This document shows positions 43,835 through 52,256 of a stretch of 64,000 bases of DNA, one piece after another (position 1 is the stretch's first letter; the number at the start of each line of letters is the position of its first letter). This stretch comes from Flavivirga aquimarina (GTDB taxonomy: Bacteria > Bacteroidota > Bacteroidia > Flavobacteriales > Flavobacteriaceae). Below the pieces are notes generated by a model. It had not been told where the DNA came from and searched no databases. It saw only the letters and a list, made by a program, of their open reading frames with translations. Both the position numbers and the translations under genes were made by a program. The DNA is taken from positions 124,001 to 188,000 of the forward strand of contig NZ_JAUOEK010000184.1 in NCBI RefSeq assembly GCF_030540835.1. Direction: 5' to 3'.

Positions 43835-44038
43835 ATGAAAACAGCAATAACTTCAAACTTTTTTTGTTTAGTTTATGGACACAATTATTTCCGCATAAAA
43901 GAAGCAAAAACAGATACTCCAAGCTTAGTTTGTAAGTGTTGCAAAAAATATTTCATGTTAAATCCTTACGACGATATTATTGAAGTAGAGCAACAGCGAA
44001 GCATATTTCTTCTTCCAAAAATTAAAAAAATAATGTAA
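43835..44038 (+). CDS. Small zinc-ribbon-like protein, paralogue 3
   Basis: A 67-residue protein with C11 and H16 in FFCLVYGHNYFRIK and C33/C36 in LVCKCCKKYF. The spacing C-x4-H-x16-C-x2-C is identical to the two paralogues at 37376 and 37718, although the rest is diverged. It sits between the MbnH-like gene and the suf cluster. A single bound zinc is likely; the function is unknown. Confidence 0.7.
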   Translation: MKTAITSNFFCLVYGHNYFRIKEAKTDTPSLVCKCCKKYFMLNPYDDIIEVEQQRSIFLLPKIKKIM

Positions 44039-44316
44039 CTTATTTAAACAAATCTTTATTAAGGTTCAAAACAAACAGATTTACTTAACTTGATGATATT
44101 GATCGCGCACTAGCAGAGTAGTTTCTTCAAATATAAAAAGTAAAGTATAATAACCTCTTACACTTATACCCCTATAAGAAAAACCTATAAACCTATTTAC
44201 TAATATAATGTTAGGTTATATGGTAATCCATGACTTATATTGTATATTTGTACCCTATTTAGAAACCGTCTTAATAAAATGATTTTGAGTACATTTCTAA
44301 ATTTAATTAAAACACT

Positions 44317-44646
44317 ATGATAAAAGTCTCTGAAACAGCTAAAAAGAAAGTTATTGAATTAATGACCGACGATGGCTATAACCCAACTACAGACTACGTG
44401 CGTGTAGGTGTTAAAAGTGGTGGTTGTTCCGGGCTGTCTTACGATTTAAAATTTGACAAAGAAAGTAAAGAGGATGATAAGGTTTTTGAAGATAATAATG
44501 TTAAGATTATCGTCGATAAAAAAAGCTTTTTATACTTAATCGGAACAACACTTGAATACTCAGGTGGATTAAACGGAACTGGTTTTGTATTTAACAATCC
44601 TAACGCTAACCGTACTTGTGGTTGTGGCGAATCATTTTCGCTTTAA
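44317..44646 (+). CDS. sufA: HesB/IscA-type Fe-S assembly protein (SufA-like)
   Basis: A 109-residue A-type carrier. The three conserved cysteines are C37 in SGGCSGLSY, and C101 and C103 in RTCGCGESFSL; together they hold a transient 2Fe-2S or 4Fe-4S cluster passed on from SufBCD. It is the first gene of the suf series. A TATATTTG -7-like box lies at 44243-44250, without an obvious -33 TTTG. It is separated from sufB by a four-helix-bundle gene. Confidence 0.93.
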   Translation: MIKVSETAKKKVIELMTDDGYNPTTDYVRVGVKSGGCSGLSYDLKFDKESKEDDKVFEDNNVKIIVDKKSFLYLIGTTLEYSGGLNGTGFVFNNPNANRTCGCGESFSL

Positions 44647-44667
44647 AGTTCAAAATTTAAAATTCTT

Positions 44668-45088
44668 AATTCAAAGTTATGCCAACCGTAAAACAATTTG
44701 AAGATTTAGAAATTTGGAAACTTGCCAGAATTTTATGCAATGACATTAACAAGGTTGCTGTTAATACAAATTTAAAATCAGATTATAAACTGTATAGTCA
44801 GATAGACGGTTCATCCGGTTCAATAATGGATAATATTGCAGAAGGGTTCGAAAGAAATGGAAATAAAGAATTTATTCAGTTTCTATCAATTTCGAAAGCC
44901 TCCTGTGGAGAAACTAGATCTCAACTATATAGAGTTTTAGATAGAAACTATATAAATGAAGAAAAGTTCAATAAACTATACGATCAAACTATTGTTTTAG
45001 GAAAAATGATTGGAGGTTTTATGAACTATTTAAAGAAAAGTGATTTCAAAGGAAGTAAATACAAAGTAGATTAACTTAACTTTGAATT
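44668..45088. repeat. Inverted-repeat-bounded insert between sufA and sufB
   Basis: AATTCAAAGTT (44668-44678) ends immediately before the ATG of the four-helix-bundle gene. Its exact inverse AACTTTGAATT (45078-45088) begins 3 bp after that gene's stop. The arms are A/T-rich and extend imperfectly outward (TTTAAAATT-type runs). Compare the unit at 27685-28154. Confidence 0.65.
44679..45074 (+). CDS. Four-helix-bundle protein (23S rRNA intervening-sequence type), second copy
   Basis: A 131-residue helical protein: QFEDLEIWKLARILCNDINKV, LYSQIDGSSGSIMDNIAEGFER and FIQFLSISKASCGETRSQLYR. It belongs to the same family as the sdh-embedded copy but is a distinct subgroup, so this is not a recent duplication. 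It lies between sufA and sufB, genes that are otherwise adjacent or near each other. Its function is unknown; relatives bind RNA or DNA. The exact flanking 11-bp inverted repeats suggest the ORF moved as a unit. Confidence 0.88.
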   Translation: MPTVKQFEDLEIWKLARILCNDINKVAVNTNLKSDYKLYSQIDGSSGSIMDNIAEGFERNGNKEFIQFLSISKASCGETRSQLYRVLDRNYINEEKFNKLYDQTIVLGKMIGGFMNYLKKSDFKGSKYKVD

Positions 45089-45108
45089 TTAAATATTAAA
45101 CTCGAAAT

Positions 45109-46557
45109 ATGAGTAAGTATACAGAAGATGATCTTCGTGAAGAGCTAAAAACCAAAGAATACGAATATGGTTTTTATACCGATATACAATCGGATACATT
45201 TCCTAATGGTTTAAATGAAGATATTGTACGTGCTATTTCCAAAAAGAAAGAAGAACCGGAATGGATGACCGATTGGAGATTAGAAGCTTTTCGTGTTTGG
45301 AAAGATATGACCGAGCCAGAATGGGCAAACGTACACTATAAAAAGCCAGATTTTCAAGGTATTTCATATTATTCTGCACCAAACAGCAAACCTAAATATG
45401 ATAGTATAGATGAAGTAGACCCAGAATTACTGGCTACTTTTGACAAACTAGGAATCTCATTAGATGAGCAAAAGAAACTAGCTGGTGTTGCTATGGATGT
45501 GGTTGTAGACTCCGTTTCGGTAGCTACAACATTCAAGAAAACCTTGGCAGAACAAGGTATTATTTTCATGAGTATTTCAGAGGCCATTAAAGAGCACCCT
45601 GAACTTGTAAAAAAATATATTGGTACCGTAGTTCCTCAAAAAGACAACTTTTATGCTGCTTTAAATAGTGCTGTGTTTAGCGATGGTAGTTTTTGTTATA
45701 TTCCAAAAGGTGTTAAATGCCCCATGGAATTATCAACTTACTTTAGAATCAACCAAGCAGGCACAGGTCAATTTGAAAGAACATTAGTCATAGCAGATGA
45801 AGGTAGCTACGTTAGTTACCTAGAAGGTTGTACAGCACCAAGCAGAGACGAAAATCAGTTGCATGCCGCCGTAGTTGAGTTAATTGCGCTGAACGATGCC
45901 GAAATAAAATACTCAACCGTACAAAACTGGTATCCCGGAAATGCAGAAGGCAAAGGAGGCGTTTACAACTTTGTAACCAAGCGTGGTTTATGCGAAAAAA
46001 ATGCAAAAATCTCGTGGACGCAAGTTGAAACAGGTTCTGCCGTTACATGGAAATACCCATCATGTGTATTAAAAGGTGACAATTCTGTTGGAGAGTTTTA
46101 CTCTATCGCAGTAACAAACAACTACCAACAGGCTGATACCGGTACTAAAATGATTCATTTAGGAAAGAATACTAAATCGACTATCATTTCTAAAGGAATC
46201 TCAGCAGGAAAATCACAAAACAGTTACCGTGGGTTGGTTCAAATAAATTCCAGAGCAGAAAACGCTCGTAACTTTTCGCAATGTGACAGTTTACTTATGG
46301 GAAATGAATGTGGTGCACACACCTTTCCTTATATAGAAGCTAAAAATAAATCGGCTAAAATAGAACACGAAGCCACAACAAGTAAAATTGGTGAAGATCA
46401 AATTTTCTATTGCAACCAGCGTGGTATCGATACCGAAAAAGCCATTGCTTTAATTGTAAACGGATTTAGTAAAGAAGTTTTAAATAAACTCCCTATGGAG
46501 TTTGCAGTTGAAGCTCAAAAATTATTAGAAATAAGTTTAGAAGGATCAGTAGGATAG
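45109..46557 (+). CDS. sufB: Fe-S cluster assembly scaffold SufB
   Basis: A 482-residue scaffold subunit. Seen: [115 protein letters not shown] and [20 protein letters not shown]. The conserved C-terminal cysteine and His/Glu of the scaffold are present. With SufC and SufD it forms the BC2D complex on which clusters are built. It starts 34 bp after the embedded four-helix-bundle gene. Confidence 0.97.
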   Translation: MSKYTEDDLREELKTKEYEYGFYTDIQSDTFPNGLNEDIVRAISKKKEEPEWMTDWRLEAFRVWKDMTEPEWANVHYKKPDFQGISYYSAPNSKPKYDSIDEVDPELLATFDKLGISLDEQKKLAGVAMDVVVDSVSVATTFKKTLAEQGIIFMSISEAIKEHPELVKKYIGTVVPQKDNFYAALNSAVFSDGSFCYIPKGVKCPMELSTYFRINQAGTGQFERTLVIADEGSYVSYLEGCTAPSRDENQLHAAVVELIALNDAEIKYSTVQNWYPGNAEGKGGVYNFVTKRGLCEKNAKISWTQVETGSAVTWKYPSCVLKGDNSVGEFYSIAVTNNYQQADTGTKMIHLGKNTKSTIISKGISAGKSQNSYRGLVQINSRAENARNFSQCDSLLMGNECGAHTFPYIEAKNKSAKIEHEATTSKIGEDQIFYCNQRGIDTEKAIALIVNGFSKEVLNKLPMEFAVEAQKLLEISLEGSVG

Positions 46558-46576
46558 ACAAATTTTTACTAGATGT

Positions 46577-46600
46577 AACACTGAGTTCAGTCGAAGTGTT
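46577..46600. repeat. Dispersed repeat, ACTGAGTTCAGTCGAAGTG form
   Basis: A short imperfect hairpin (ACACT ... AGTGT) with the TCAGTCGAAG core of the dispersed GCAGTCGA class, in the gap between sufB and the lipoprotein gene. Confidence 0.55.
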
Positions 46601-46628
46601 TCATTAATTAAAAACTTTTACTTTAAAA

Positions 46629-47051
46629 ATGAAAAAAGCATTTCTTACAGCAATAATTTTAACAGCATTAATAAGCTGTAAAAAGGGAACAAAATCTGAA
46701 TCTTTAGAAGATACTGTTATTACAGCAGATAGCCCGGAAAAAACTGCGAAGCAAAATGATGGTCTAACACTTTTAAAAGGTGATTTTGTTTTTTACGATG
46801 GCGCTGCAGTATTACAAACCCATACAAATATTTATGGTGTTTTAATTACCGATAAAATGCAAGAGCTAAACAAAAAAGCAGAAGCTTTTAAATTGAAGCC
46901 AACAGACATGGTTCCTGTAGCAATTAGAGGAAAGATCACTAATGAAAAACACGAGAAAATACTTTGGGACAATAAAGTTGAAGTTATTGAAATTTTAAAT
47001 GTAACAGCACCAAAGAAAGAAGATAATAACGTTGTAAAACTAGGAAACTAA
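46629..47051 (+). CDS. Lipoprotein of unknown function within the suf series
   Basis: A 140-residue lipoprotein (LTALISC, Cys17). After an acidic linker, GLTLLKGDFVFYDGAAVLQT and MVPVAIRGKITNEKHEKILW form beta strands that recall an OB-fold or NlpE-like C-terminal part, but the family is not recognised. An envelope protein is unexpected between the cytosolic sufB and sufC; gaps of 71 and 76 bp and same-strand order suggest co-transcription. It may simply be a passenger. Confidence 0.65.
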   Translation: MKKAFLTAIILTALISCKKGTKSESLEDTVITADSPEKTAKQNDGLTLLKGDFVFYDGAAVLQTHTNIYGVLITDKMQELNKKAEAFKLKPTDMVPVAIRGKITNEKHEKILWDNKVEVIEILNVTAPKKEDNNVVKLGN

Positions 47052-47127
47052 TTGATATAGAAAAGAGAATCAAGATAAAAGAGAATAGACTTAAAAATCT
47101 TGAATTTAAAACTTTGAATTAAAACGT

Positions 47128-47880
47128 ATGTTAAAAATTGACAATTTACACGCAAGTGTTGAAGATAAAAATATTTTACAAGGCATAAACCTTGAAGTAA
47201 AAGCTGGTGAAGTACATGCTATCATGGGACCTAATGGTTCTGGAAAAAGTACACTGGCTTCTGTTATTGCAGGAAAAGAAGAATATGAGGTAACAAAAGG
47301 CAATATTGAATTTAACGGTGAGAATATTGATGAATTAGCTGCCGAAGAGCGTGCTCATAAAGGCGTATTTTTATCGTTTCAATATCCAGTTGAAATCCCT
47401 GGTGTTTCTGTTACCAACTTTATGAAAACAGCCATTAACGAAACTAGAAAAGCTCAAGGGTTAAATGACATGCCTGCTAAAGACATGCTTAAATTAATTC
47501 GTGAAAAATCGGAGCTTTTAGAGATTGACAGGAAATTTTTATCACGCTCTTTAAACGAAGGTTTTTCCGGAGGAGAGAAAAAACGTAACGAGATTTTCCA
47601 AATGGCTATGTTAGAGCCAAAACTGGCTATCCTTGATGAAACCGATTCTGGTCTTGATATAGACGCTTTGCGTATTGTTGCAAATGGCGTAAACAAACTT
47701 AAAAGCAAAGACAACGCTGTGGTCGTTATTACACATTACCAACGCTTATTAGATTATATAGTTCCAGATTACGTACACGTATTATACAATGGAAAAATTG
47801 TAAAATCCGGCACAAAAGAACTCGCTCATGAGCTTGAAGAAAAAGGCTACGATTGGATTAAAGAAGAAGTGAACGCTTAA
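47128..47880 (+). CDS. sufC: Fe-S cluster assembly ATPase SufC
   Basis: A 250-residue ABC ATPase. Walker A is GPNGSGKST (34-42), the Q-loop lies in FLSFQYPVEIPG, the signature is FSGGEKKRNE, Walker B is AILDETDSGLD and the switch His lies in VVVITHYQRLL. It drives shape changes of SufBCD during cluster building. Complete. It is preceded by an A/T-rich repeat (AATTTAAAACTTTGAATT) like the arms beside the four-helix-bundle gene. Confidence 0.97.
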   Translation: MLKIDNLHASVEDKNILQGINLEVKAGEVHAIMGPNGSGKSTLASVIAGKEEYEVTKGNIEFNGENIDELAAEERAHKGVFLSFQYPVEIPGVSVTNFMKTAINETRKAQGLNDMPAKDMLKLIREKSELLEIDRKFLSRSLNEGFSGGEKKRNEIFQMAMLEPKLAILDETDSGLDIDALRIVANGVNKLKSKDNAVVVITHYQRLLDYIVPDYVHVLYNGKIVKSGTKELAHELEEKGYDWIKEEVNA

Positions 47881-47888
47881 AATTAGTT

Positions 47889-47916
47889 GGTAGTAAACAG
47901 TGCAGTTGGCAGTAAT
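47889..47916. repeat. CAGT-rich intergenic repeat
   Basis: GGTAGTAAACAGTGCAGTTG and following GGCAGTAATGC is a degenerate CAGT repeat, of the same kind as the heptamer array at 52186-52220, in the sufC-sufD gap. Confidence 0.45.
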
Positions 47917-47958
47917 GCTTGACTGAGTAATGAACACTACCAGTTGAACACCAAGACA

Positions 47959-49272
47959 ATGGATTTAAAAGAAAAATTATTATCATCTTTTTTAGTATTT
48001 GAAAATCAAGTAGACATAGATACTTATGTACACGATGTTAGAAATGATGCTATTAAAATATTTGAAGAAAAAGGCTTTCCAACTAAAAAAGAAGAAGCCT
48101 GGAAATACACCTCTTTAAACAAAATACTAAAAGAAGATTATAGTGTATTCCCTCAACAAGAAAACGCCTTAGAATATAAGGACATTAAAAAATATTTTAT
48201 CTACGATATAGATACTTATAAAATTGTATTTATAGATGGTAAATATTCATCTCACTTATCGCAAACCACACACGATGGCATAGATGTTTGCCTTATGTCT
48301 GCGGCACTTACAAAACCTAAATACCGTATTTTAATTGAAAACTATTTTAACAAAGCAGCAACTAAAGATAGTTTATCATCACTAAATACAGCCTTTTCAA
48401 GTGAGGGCGCTTATATTCATATTCCTAAAAATAAATTGGTAGAAAAACCAATTCAAATTGTACATTTTTCAACAGGCAATGAATCTGCAACCATGTTACA
48501 ACCACGAAATCTAATTGTGGTTGGTGAAAATTCACATGTACAAATCATAGAACGTCATCAAAGTTTAACCAACAATCCAGTACTTACAAATAGCGTTACC
48601 GAAATTTTCGCAAATAAACGTGCTATTGTAGACTATTATAAAGTTCAGAATGATAATTCAAACGCTTCGTTAATAGACAATACATTTATAAAACAAAAAC
48701 AAGAGAGTGTGGCATCTGTACATACTTTTGCTTTTGGCGGTAAATTAATACGTAATAATTTAAACTTCTATCAACAAGGAGAACGTATTGATTCTATCTT
48801 AAAAGGCGTTACTATTATTGGCGAAAAACAACATGTAGATCACAACACATTAGTACACCATATAGAACCTAATTGTGAAAGTCACCAAGATTACAAAGGC
48901 ATCTTTGGAGAAAATGCAACAGGTGTTTTTAACGGGAAAATTATTGTTGAAAAAGAAGCTCAAAAAACCAATGCATTTCAAGCTAACAACAATATTTTAG
49001 TAAGCGACAAAGCGACCATAAATACAAAACCGCAGCTTGAAATTTTTGCAGACGATGTTAAATGTTCACATGGATGTACCATTGGACAATTAGACGAAAG
49101 CGCTATGTTTTATATGCGATCGCGTGGTATTCCGGAAAAAGAAGCCAAAGCACTATTAATGTATGCTTTTAGTAATAACGTATTAAGTTCAGTTAAAATT
49201 CCCGAAATAAAACAACGTATCAACAAGATTATAGCAAACAAATTAGGTGTTAATTTAGGATTTGACCTTTAG
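47959..49272 (+). CDS. sufD: Fe-S cluster assembly protein SufD
   Basis: The ATG at 47959 (MDLKEKLLSSFLVF) is preferred; a TTG five codons upstream lies within a CAGTTGAACACC repeat. The 437-residue protein has GFPTKKEEAWKYTSLNKIL, then the beta-helix core with FIDNTFIKQKQESVASVHTF, VDHNTLVHHIEPNCESHQDY, KCSHGCTIGQLDESAMFYMR and RGIPEKEAKALLMYAF. SufD partners SufB and is important for iron acquisition by the scaffold. It follows sufC by 78 bp. Confidence 0.95.
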   Translation: MDLKEKLLSSFLVFENQVDIDTYVHDVRNDAIKIFEEKGFPTKKEEAWKYTSLNKILKEDYSVFPQQENALEYKDIKKYFIYDIDTYKIVFIDGKYSSHLSQTTHDGIDVCLMSAALTKPKYRILIENYFNKAATKDSLSSLNTAFSSEGAYIHIPKNKLVEKPIQIVHFSTGNESATMLQPRNLIVVGENSHVQIIERHQSLTNNPVLTNSVTEIFANKRAIVDYYKVQNDNSNASLIDNTFIKQKQESVASVHTFAFGGKLIRNNLNFYQQGERIDSILKGVTIIGEKQHVDHNTLVHHIEPNCESHQDYKGIFGENATGVFNGKIIVEKEAQKTNAFQANNNILVSDKATINTKPQLEIFADDVKCSHGCTIGQLDESAMFYMRSRGIPEKEAKALLMYAFSNNVLSSVKIPEIKQRINKIIANKLGVNLGFDL

Positions 49273-49280
49273 TTCCTACT

Positions 49281-49306
49281 AATCCCGTCCCGATAGCTAT
49301 CGGGGA
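49281..49306. repeat. Palindrome CCCGATAGCTATCGGG
   Basis: A perfect 16-bp palindrome at 49289-49304 with G/C-rich shoulders, the second copy of the element at 15425-15442. It lies just after the sufD stop, before sufS. Confidence 0.75.
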
Positions 49307-49407
49307 GGAATCTCATTAACGAGAGCTAAGAATATTAATTTTTAAAAACCAATTACTCTCTGCGAGGAGCTCCAACAAATCCCTTAATCTGGGCTAAACA
49401 AAAAACC

Positions 49408-50622
49408 ATGTTCAACGTACAAGACATAAGAAAAGACTTCCCCATTCTTTCACGTAAAGTAAATGGTAAATCCTTGGTGTATTTCGATAATGCAGCTACG
49501 TCACAAACACCACAACAAGTAATTGATGCTATTATAGATTATTACGCGAACTATAATGCTAACATCCATCGAGGCGTACATACCTTAAGCCAAGAAGCAA
49601 CTGACTTGTACGAGCAAGCACGCCAAAAAATACAAGCACACTTTAATGCCAAATTTTCGCATGAAATTATACTAACATCGGGCACCACAGATAGTATTAA
49701 TTTAGTGGCAAATGGCTTTTCTTCTCTCTTAAAAAAAGGCGATGAAATTATTGTTTCTGCTTTAGAGCACCATAGTAATATAGTGCCATGGCAAATGCTT
49801 TGCGAACGTACAGGAGCGAGCCTTAAAGTCATTCCAATGAATGAAGAAGGTGAGTTAGTAATCACCGATTTTGATAATTTACTATCTAAAAATACAAAGC
49901 TTGTTTTTGTAAATCATATATCAAATGCTCTAGGAACTATTAATCCTATTAAATATATCATAGACAAAGCACATCAAGTAGGCGCAGCCGTTTTAATTGA
50001 TGGCGCACAGGCCTGTCCACATATAAAGCCAGATGTTCAGGCATTAGATGTCGATTTCTATGTAGCTTCAGCCCATAAGATGTGTGGTCCAACAGGTGTT
50101 GGGATGCTTTACGGGAAAGAAGATTGGCTCAATAAACTACCTCCCTATCAAGGCGGTGGTGAAATGATTGCAGAAGTAACATTTGAAAAAACAACTTATG
50201 CCGATTTGCCTCATAAATTTGAAGCCGGCACACCAAATATTGCCGGAGGCATTGTATTTGGAGCAGCTATCGATTATATGAATCGTATTGGATTTGATGC
50301 CATAGCAGCTTACGAAAACGACCTATTAAATTATGCTACAGAAAAATTACTAGCTATAGACGGTCTAAAAATATACGGAACCTCTAAAAACAAAACATCG
50401 GTCATTTCTTTTAATTTAGAAGACATACACCCTTACGATGTTGGTACTATTTTAGATAAATTAGGAATCGCTGTTCGTACAGGACACCATTGTGCGCAAC
50501 CAATCATGGATTTTTATTGTATTCCGGGAACTGTTCGTGCGTCTTTTTCATTTTACAATACCAAAGAAGAAATAGACACTTTAGTTGAAGGGGTTAAAAA
50601 AGCAAAAATGATGCTGTCTTAA
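49408..50622 (+). CDS. sufS: Cysteine desulfurase SufS
   Basis: A 404-residue PLP enzyme that takes sulfur from cysteine for cluster assembly. Seen: YFDNAATSQTPQQVIDA, the HHSNIVPWQ region, VLIDGAQACPHIKPDVQ, the PLP lysine in SAHKMCGPTGVGMLYG, and the persulfide Cys in RTGHHCAQPIMDFY. The GTVRASFSFYNT end is typical of group II (SufS). Sulfur is passed on to SufE, encoded two genes downstream. Confidence 0.96.
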   Translation: MFNVQDIRKDFPILSRKVNGKSLVYFDNAATSQTPQQVIDAIIDYYANYNANIHRGVHTLSQEATDLYEQARQKIQAHFNAKFSHEIILTSGTTDSINLVANGFSSLLKKGDEIIVSALEHHSNIVPWQMLCERTGASLKVIPMNEEGELVITDFDNLLSKNTKLVFVNHISNALGTINPIKYIIDKAHQVGAAVLIDGAQACPHIKPDVQALDVDFYVASAHKMCGPTGVGMLYGKEDWLNKLPPYQGGGEMIAEVTFEKTTYADLPHKFEAGTPNIAGGIVFGAAIDYMNRIGFDAIAAYENDLLNYATEKLLAIDGLKIYGTSKNKTSVISFNLEDIHPYDVGTILDKLGIAVRTGHHCAQPIMDFYCIPGTVRASFSFYNTKEEIDTLVEGVKKAKMMLS

Positions 50623-50674
50623 ATTCTGGTTTCTTTTTTGTAATACTGTAACCTAATACAGGCTCTCAAATGTC

Positions 50675-50704
50675 AGGTCGAACGCAGTCGAGACCTCTTT
50701 TTTA
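50675..50704 (+). terminator. Repeat-derived hairpin with T-run after sufS
   Basis: GGTCGAACGCAGTCGAGACC folds into a bulged stem and is followed by CTCTTTTTT. It is a member of the dispersed GCAGTCGA repeat class placed where it may act as a terminator or attenuator. Confidence 0.5.
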
Positions 50705-50799
50705 ATAATCTGGTAATCAAATAACCTCTTAACTATATTGGAGGAAATATTTTTTAATTTTACTTTGACTAAAACACATTTTTTATAAAACCACACCTT

Positions 50800-51228
50800 A
50801 TGAAATTCCTTTTTATATTCCTATCTCTTGTGTTTACAGATAATCGCTGTTCTGAATCTAAAATTAATCAAGAAGCCATTTCTTTTGAATATTCAACACA
50901 ATCAAGACGCAATTATAAAAATGTTAAAATCAATAAAAAAAGTATTGCAGTTACAGACAAAAGAGACATGCCTCCTCTTACTAAAACATGCAGTGAAGAA
51001 CATTGGAATAATCTCTTAAAAGCAATTAAACCTGTAGATGTAGAAAACATACCAAATCTAAAAGCGCCTTCACAAAAGCGTCTTTTTGATGGAGCTGCAA
51101 TAGCAAGATTAAAAATTATTTACAACGGTACAACTTATGAAACGGAACCTTTCGATCATGGAAATCCGCCAAAAGACATAGAAGCACTTGTTAAAGAAAT
51201 ACTATCTGTTTCAGAAAACATTGAATAG
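50800..51228 (+). CDS. Secreted protein of unknown function between sufS and sufE
   Basis: A 142-residue protein with a hydrophobic N terminus (MKFLFIFLSLVF) and a Cys at 17 that is a poor lipobox. The body has TCSEEHWNNLLKAIKPVDVE, NIPNLKAPSQKRLFDGAAIA and YNGTTYETEPFDHGNPPKD, which look like a compact alpha/beta domain. I do not recognise the family. Like the lipoprotein at 46629 it is an envelope protein inside the suf gene series. It has its own 177-bp upstream gap with a hairpin, so it may be expressed separately. Confidence 0.6.
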   Translation: MKFLFIFLSLVFTDNRCSESKINQEAISFEYSTQSRRNYKNVKINKKSIAVTDKRDMPPLTKTCSEEHWNNLLKAIKPVDVENIPNLKAPSQKRLFDGAAIARLKIIYNGTTYETEPFDHGNPPKDIEALVKEILSVSENIE

Positions 51229-51274
51229 CAAATTTTCTTGTTGTATTTTTGTACTTTAGATTAAAGCGCTCAGG

Positions 51275-51323
51275 TCGAGCGCAGTCGAGATCTATTTTTA
51301 AAGAACCTCTCGACTGCGCTCGA
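51275..51323. repeat. 16-bp perfect inverted repeat, TCGAGCGCAGTCGAGA
   Basis: Left arm 51275-51290, right arm 51308-51323 (TCTCGACTGCGCTCGA), loop 17 nt. It is the best-formed copy of the dispersed GCAGTCGA class and lies 24 bp before the sufE start. Confidence 0.85.
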
Positions 51324-51346
51324 GGAGACAAATTAAAATTGTAACT

Positions 51347-51769
51347 GTGACTATTGAAGACATACAAAATGAAATTATAGATGAATTCTCAATGTTTGAC
51401 GATTGGGAAGAACGCTACCAATATATGATTGATTTAGGTAAAGATTTACCTTTAATTAACGACCAATACAAAACAGACAGCAACATTATTAAAGGTTGCC
51501 AAAGTAAAGTTTGGGTACATGCTGAAATGAAAGACGATAAAGTAGAATTTACAGCAGATAGTGATGCTATTATTACTAAAGGCATCATTGCTATTTTAAT
51601 ACGTACTTTTTCAAATCAGCATCCAAAAGACATTATAGATGCAGATACTGATTTTATAGATAAAATTGGTTTAAAGGAACATTTGTCTCCCACAAGAGCC
51701 AATGGTTTAGTAAGTATGGTGAAGCAACTAAAAATGTATGCTATAGCCTATCAAACACAATTAAATTAG
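51347..51769 (+). CDS. sufE: Sulfur acceptor SufE
   Basis: A 140-residue protein with a GTG start (MTIEDIQNEIIDEFSMFDDW). The sulfur-accepting Cys51 is in NIIKGCQSKVWVHA, and the fold continues with DAIITKGIIAILIRTFSNQ and HLSPTRANGLVSMVKQLK. It receives persulfide sulfur from SufS and hands it to SufB. The start is fixed by the family's usual N terminus and by the inverted repeat ending 23 bp upstream. Confidence 0.94.
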   Translation: MTIEDIQNEIIDEFSMFDDWEERYQYMIDLGKDLPLINDQYKTDSNIIKGCQSKVWVHAEMKDDKVEFTADSDAIITKGIIAILIRTFSNQHPKDIIDADTDFIDKIGLKEHLSPTRANGLVSMVKQLKMYAIAYQTQLN

Positions 51770-51850
51770 TTTATTCGTTTATAAGTTTAGCAGTTTATTT
51801 CTCAAACAACTATTAAACTATAAACCCTTAAACTTCTAAACTTTAAAGTT

Positions 51851-52177
51851 ATGAGCGAAACAACAATAGATACAAACGCCTTAGGCGAAAAAATAGTAAA
51901 CGTTTTAAAAACTATTTACGATCCGGAAATTCCTGTTGATATATATGAATTAGGATTAATTTATGACGTATTTGTTAATGAAGATTACGATGTAAAAATC
52001 CTAATGACCTTAACAACACCAAACTGTCCGGTAGCAGAAACATTACCGTTAGAGGTTGAAGAAAAAGTAAAATCTTTAAACGACGTAAAAAGTGCCGAAG
52101 TGGAAATTACATTCGATCCACCTTGGACTCAGGAATTAATGAGCGAAGAAGCTAAACTGGAATTGGGAATGCTTTGA
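51851..52177 (+). CDS. SUF-associated DUF59 protein (SufT/PaaD-like)
   Basis: A 108-residue DUF59/MIP18 protein: VNVLKTIYDPEIPVDIYELG, IYDVFVNEDYDVKILMTLTT and TPNCPVAETLPLEVEEKV, with the conserved Cys in PNCPVAE, and EITFDPPWTQELMSEEAK. Such proteins act in late transfer of Fe-S clusters to client proteins. It lies in the suf run between sufE and the DUF2480 gene, as in many Bacteroidetes. The name SufT is used for a subset, so no symbol is given. Confidence 0.93.
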   Translation: MSETTIDTNALGEKIVNVLKTIYDPEIPVDIYELGLIYDVFVNEDYDVKILMTLTTPNCPVAETLPLEVEEKVKSLNDVKSAEVEITFDPPWTQELMSEEAKLELGML

Positions 52178-52185
52178 TTTAGTGA

Positions 52186-52220
52186 CAGTGTTCAGTGTTC
52201 AGTGTTCAGTGTTCAGTATG
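52186..52220. repeat. Heptamer tandem repeat (CAGTGTT x4 plus CAGTATG)
   Basis: Four exact copies of CAGTGTT in a row at 52186-52213 followed by one diverged copy. It lies between the DUF59 and DUF2480 genes, 36 bp before the latter's start, and should be prone to slippage. Confidence 0.9.
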
Positions 52221-52256
52221 ACAGATAAACATCAATCAACTTAACAACCCACATTT

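Noticed and set aside
44039-44316. The 278-bp gap before sufA considered for a tRNA or small RNA
   Set aside because: No cloverleaf, T-loop (GTTCGA-type) sequence or paired stems of suitable length; only a -7-like box at 44243-44250.
47944-47958. TTG start for sufD five codons upstream of the ATG
   Set aside because: These codons are part of a CAGTTGAACACC intergenic repeat; the ATG at 47959 matches the usual SufD N terminus.
52186-52220. Heptamer array considered as a CRISPR remnant
   Set aside because: There are no spacers; the 7-bp units are directly abutting, so it is a simple tandem repeat.
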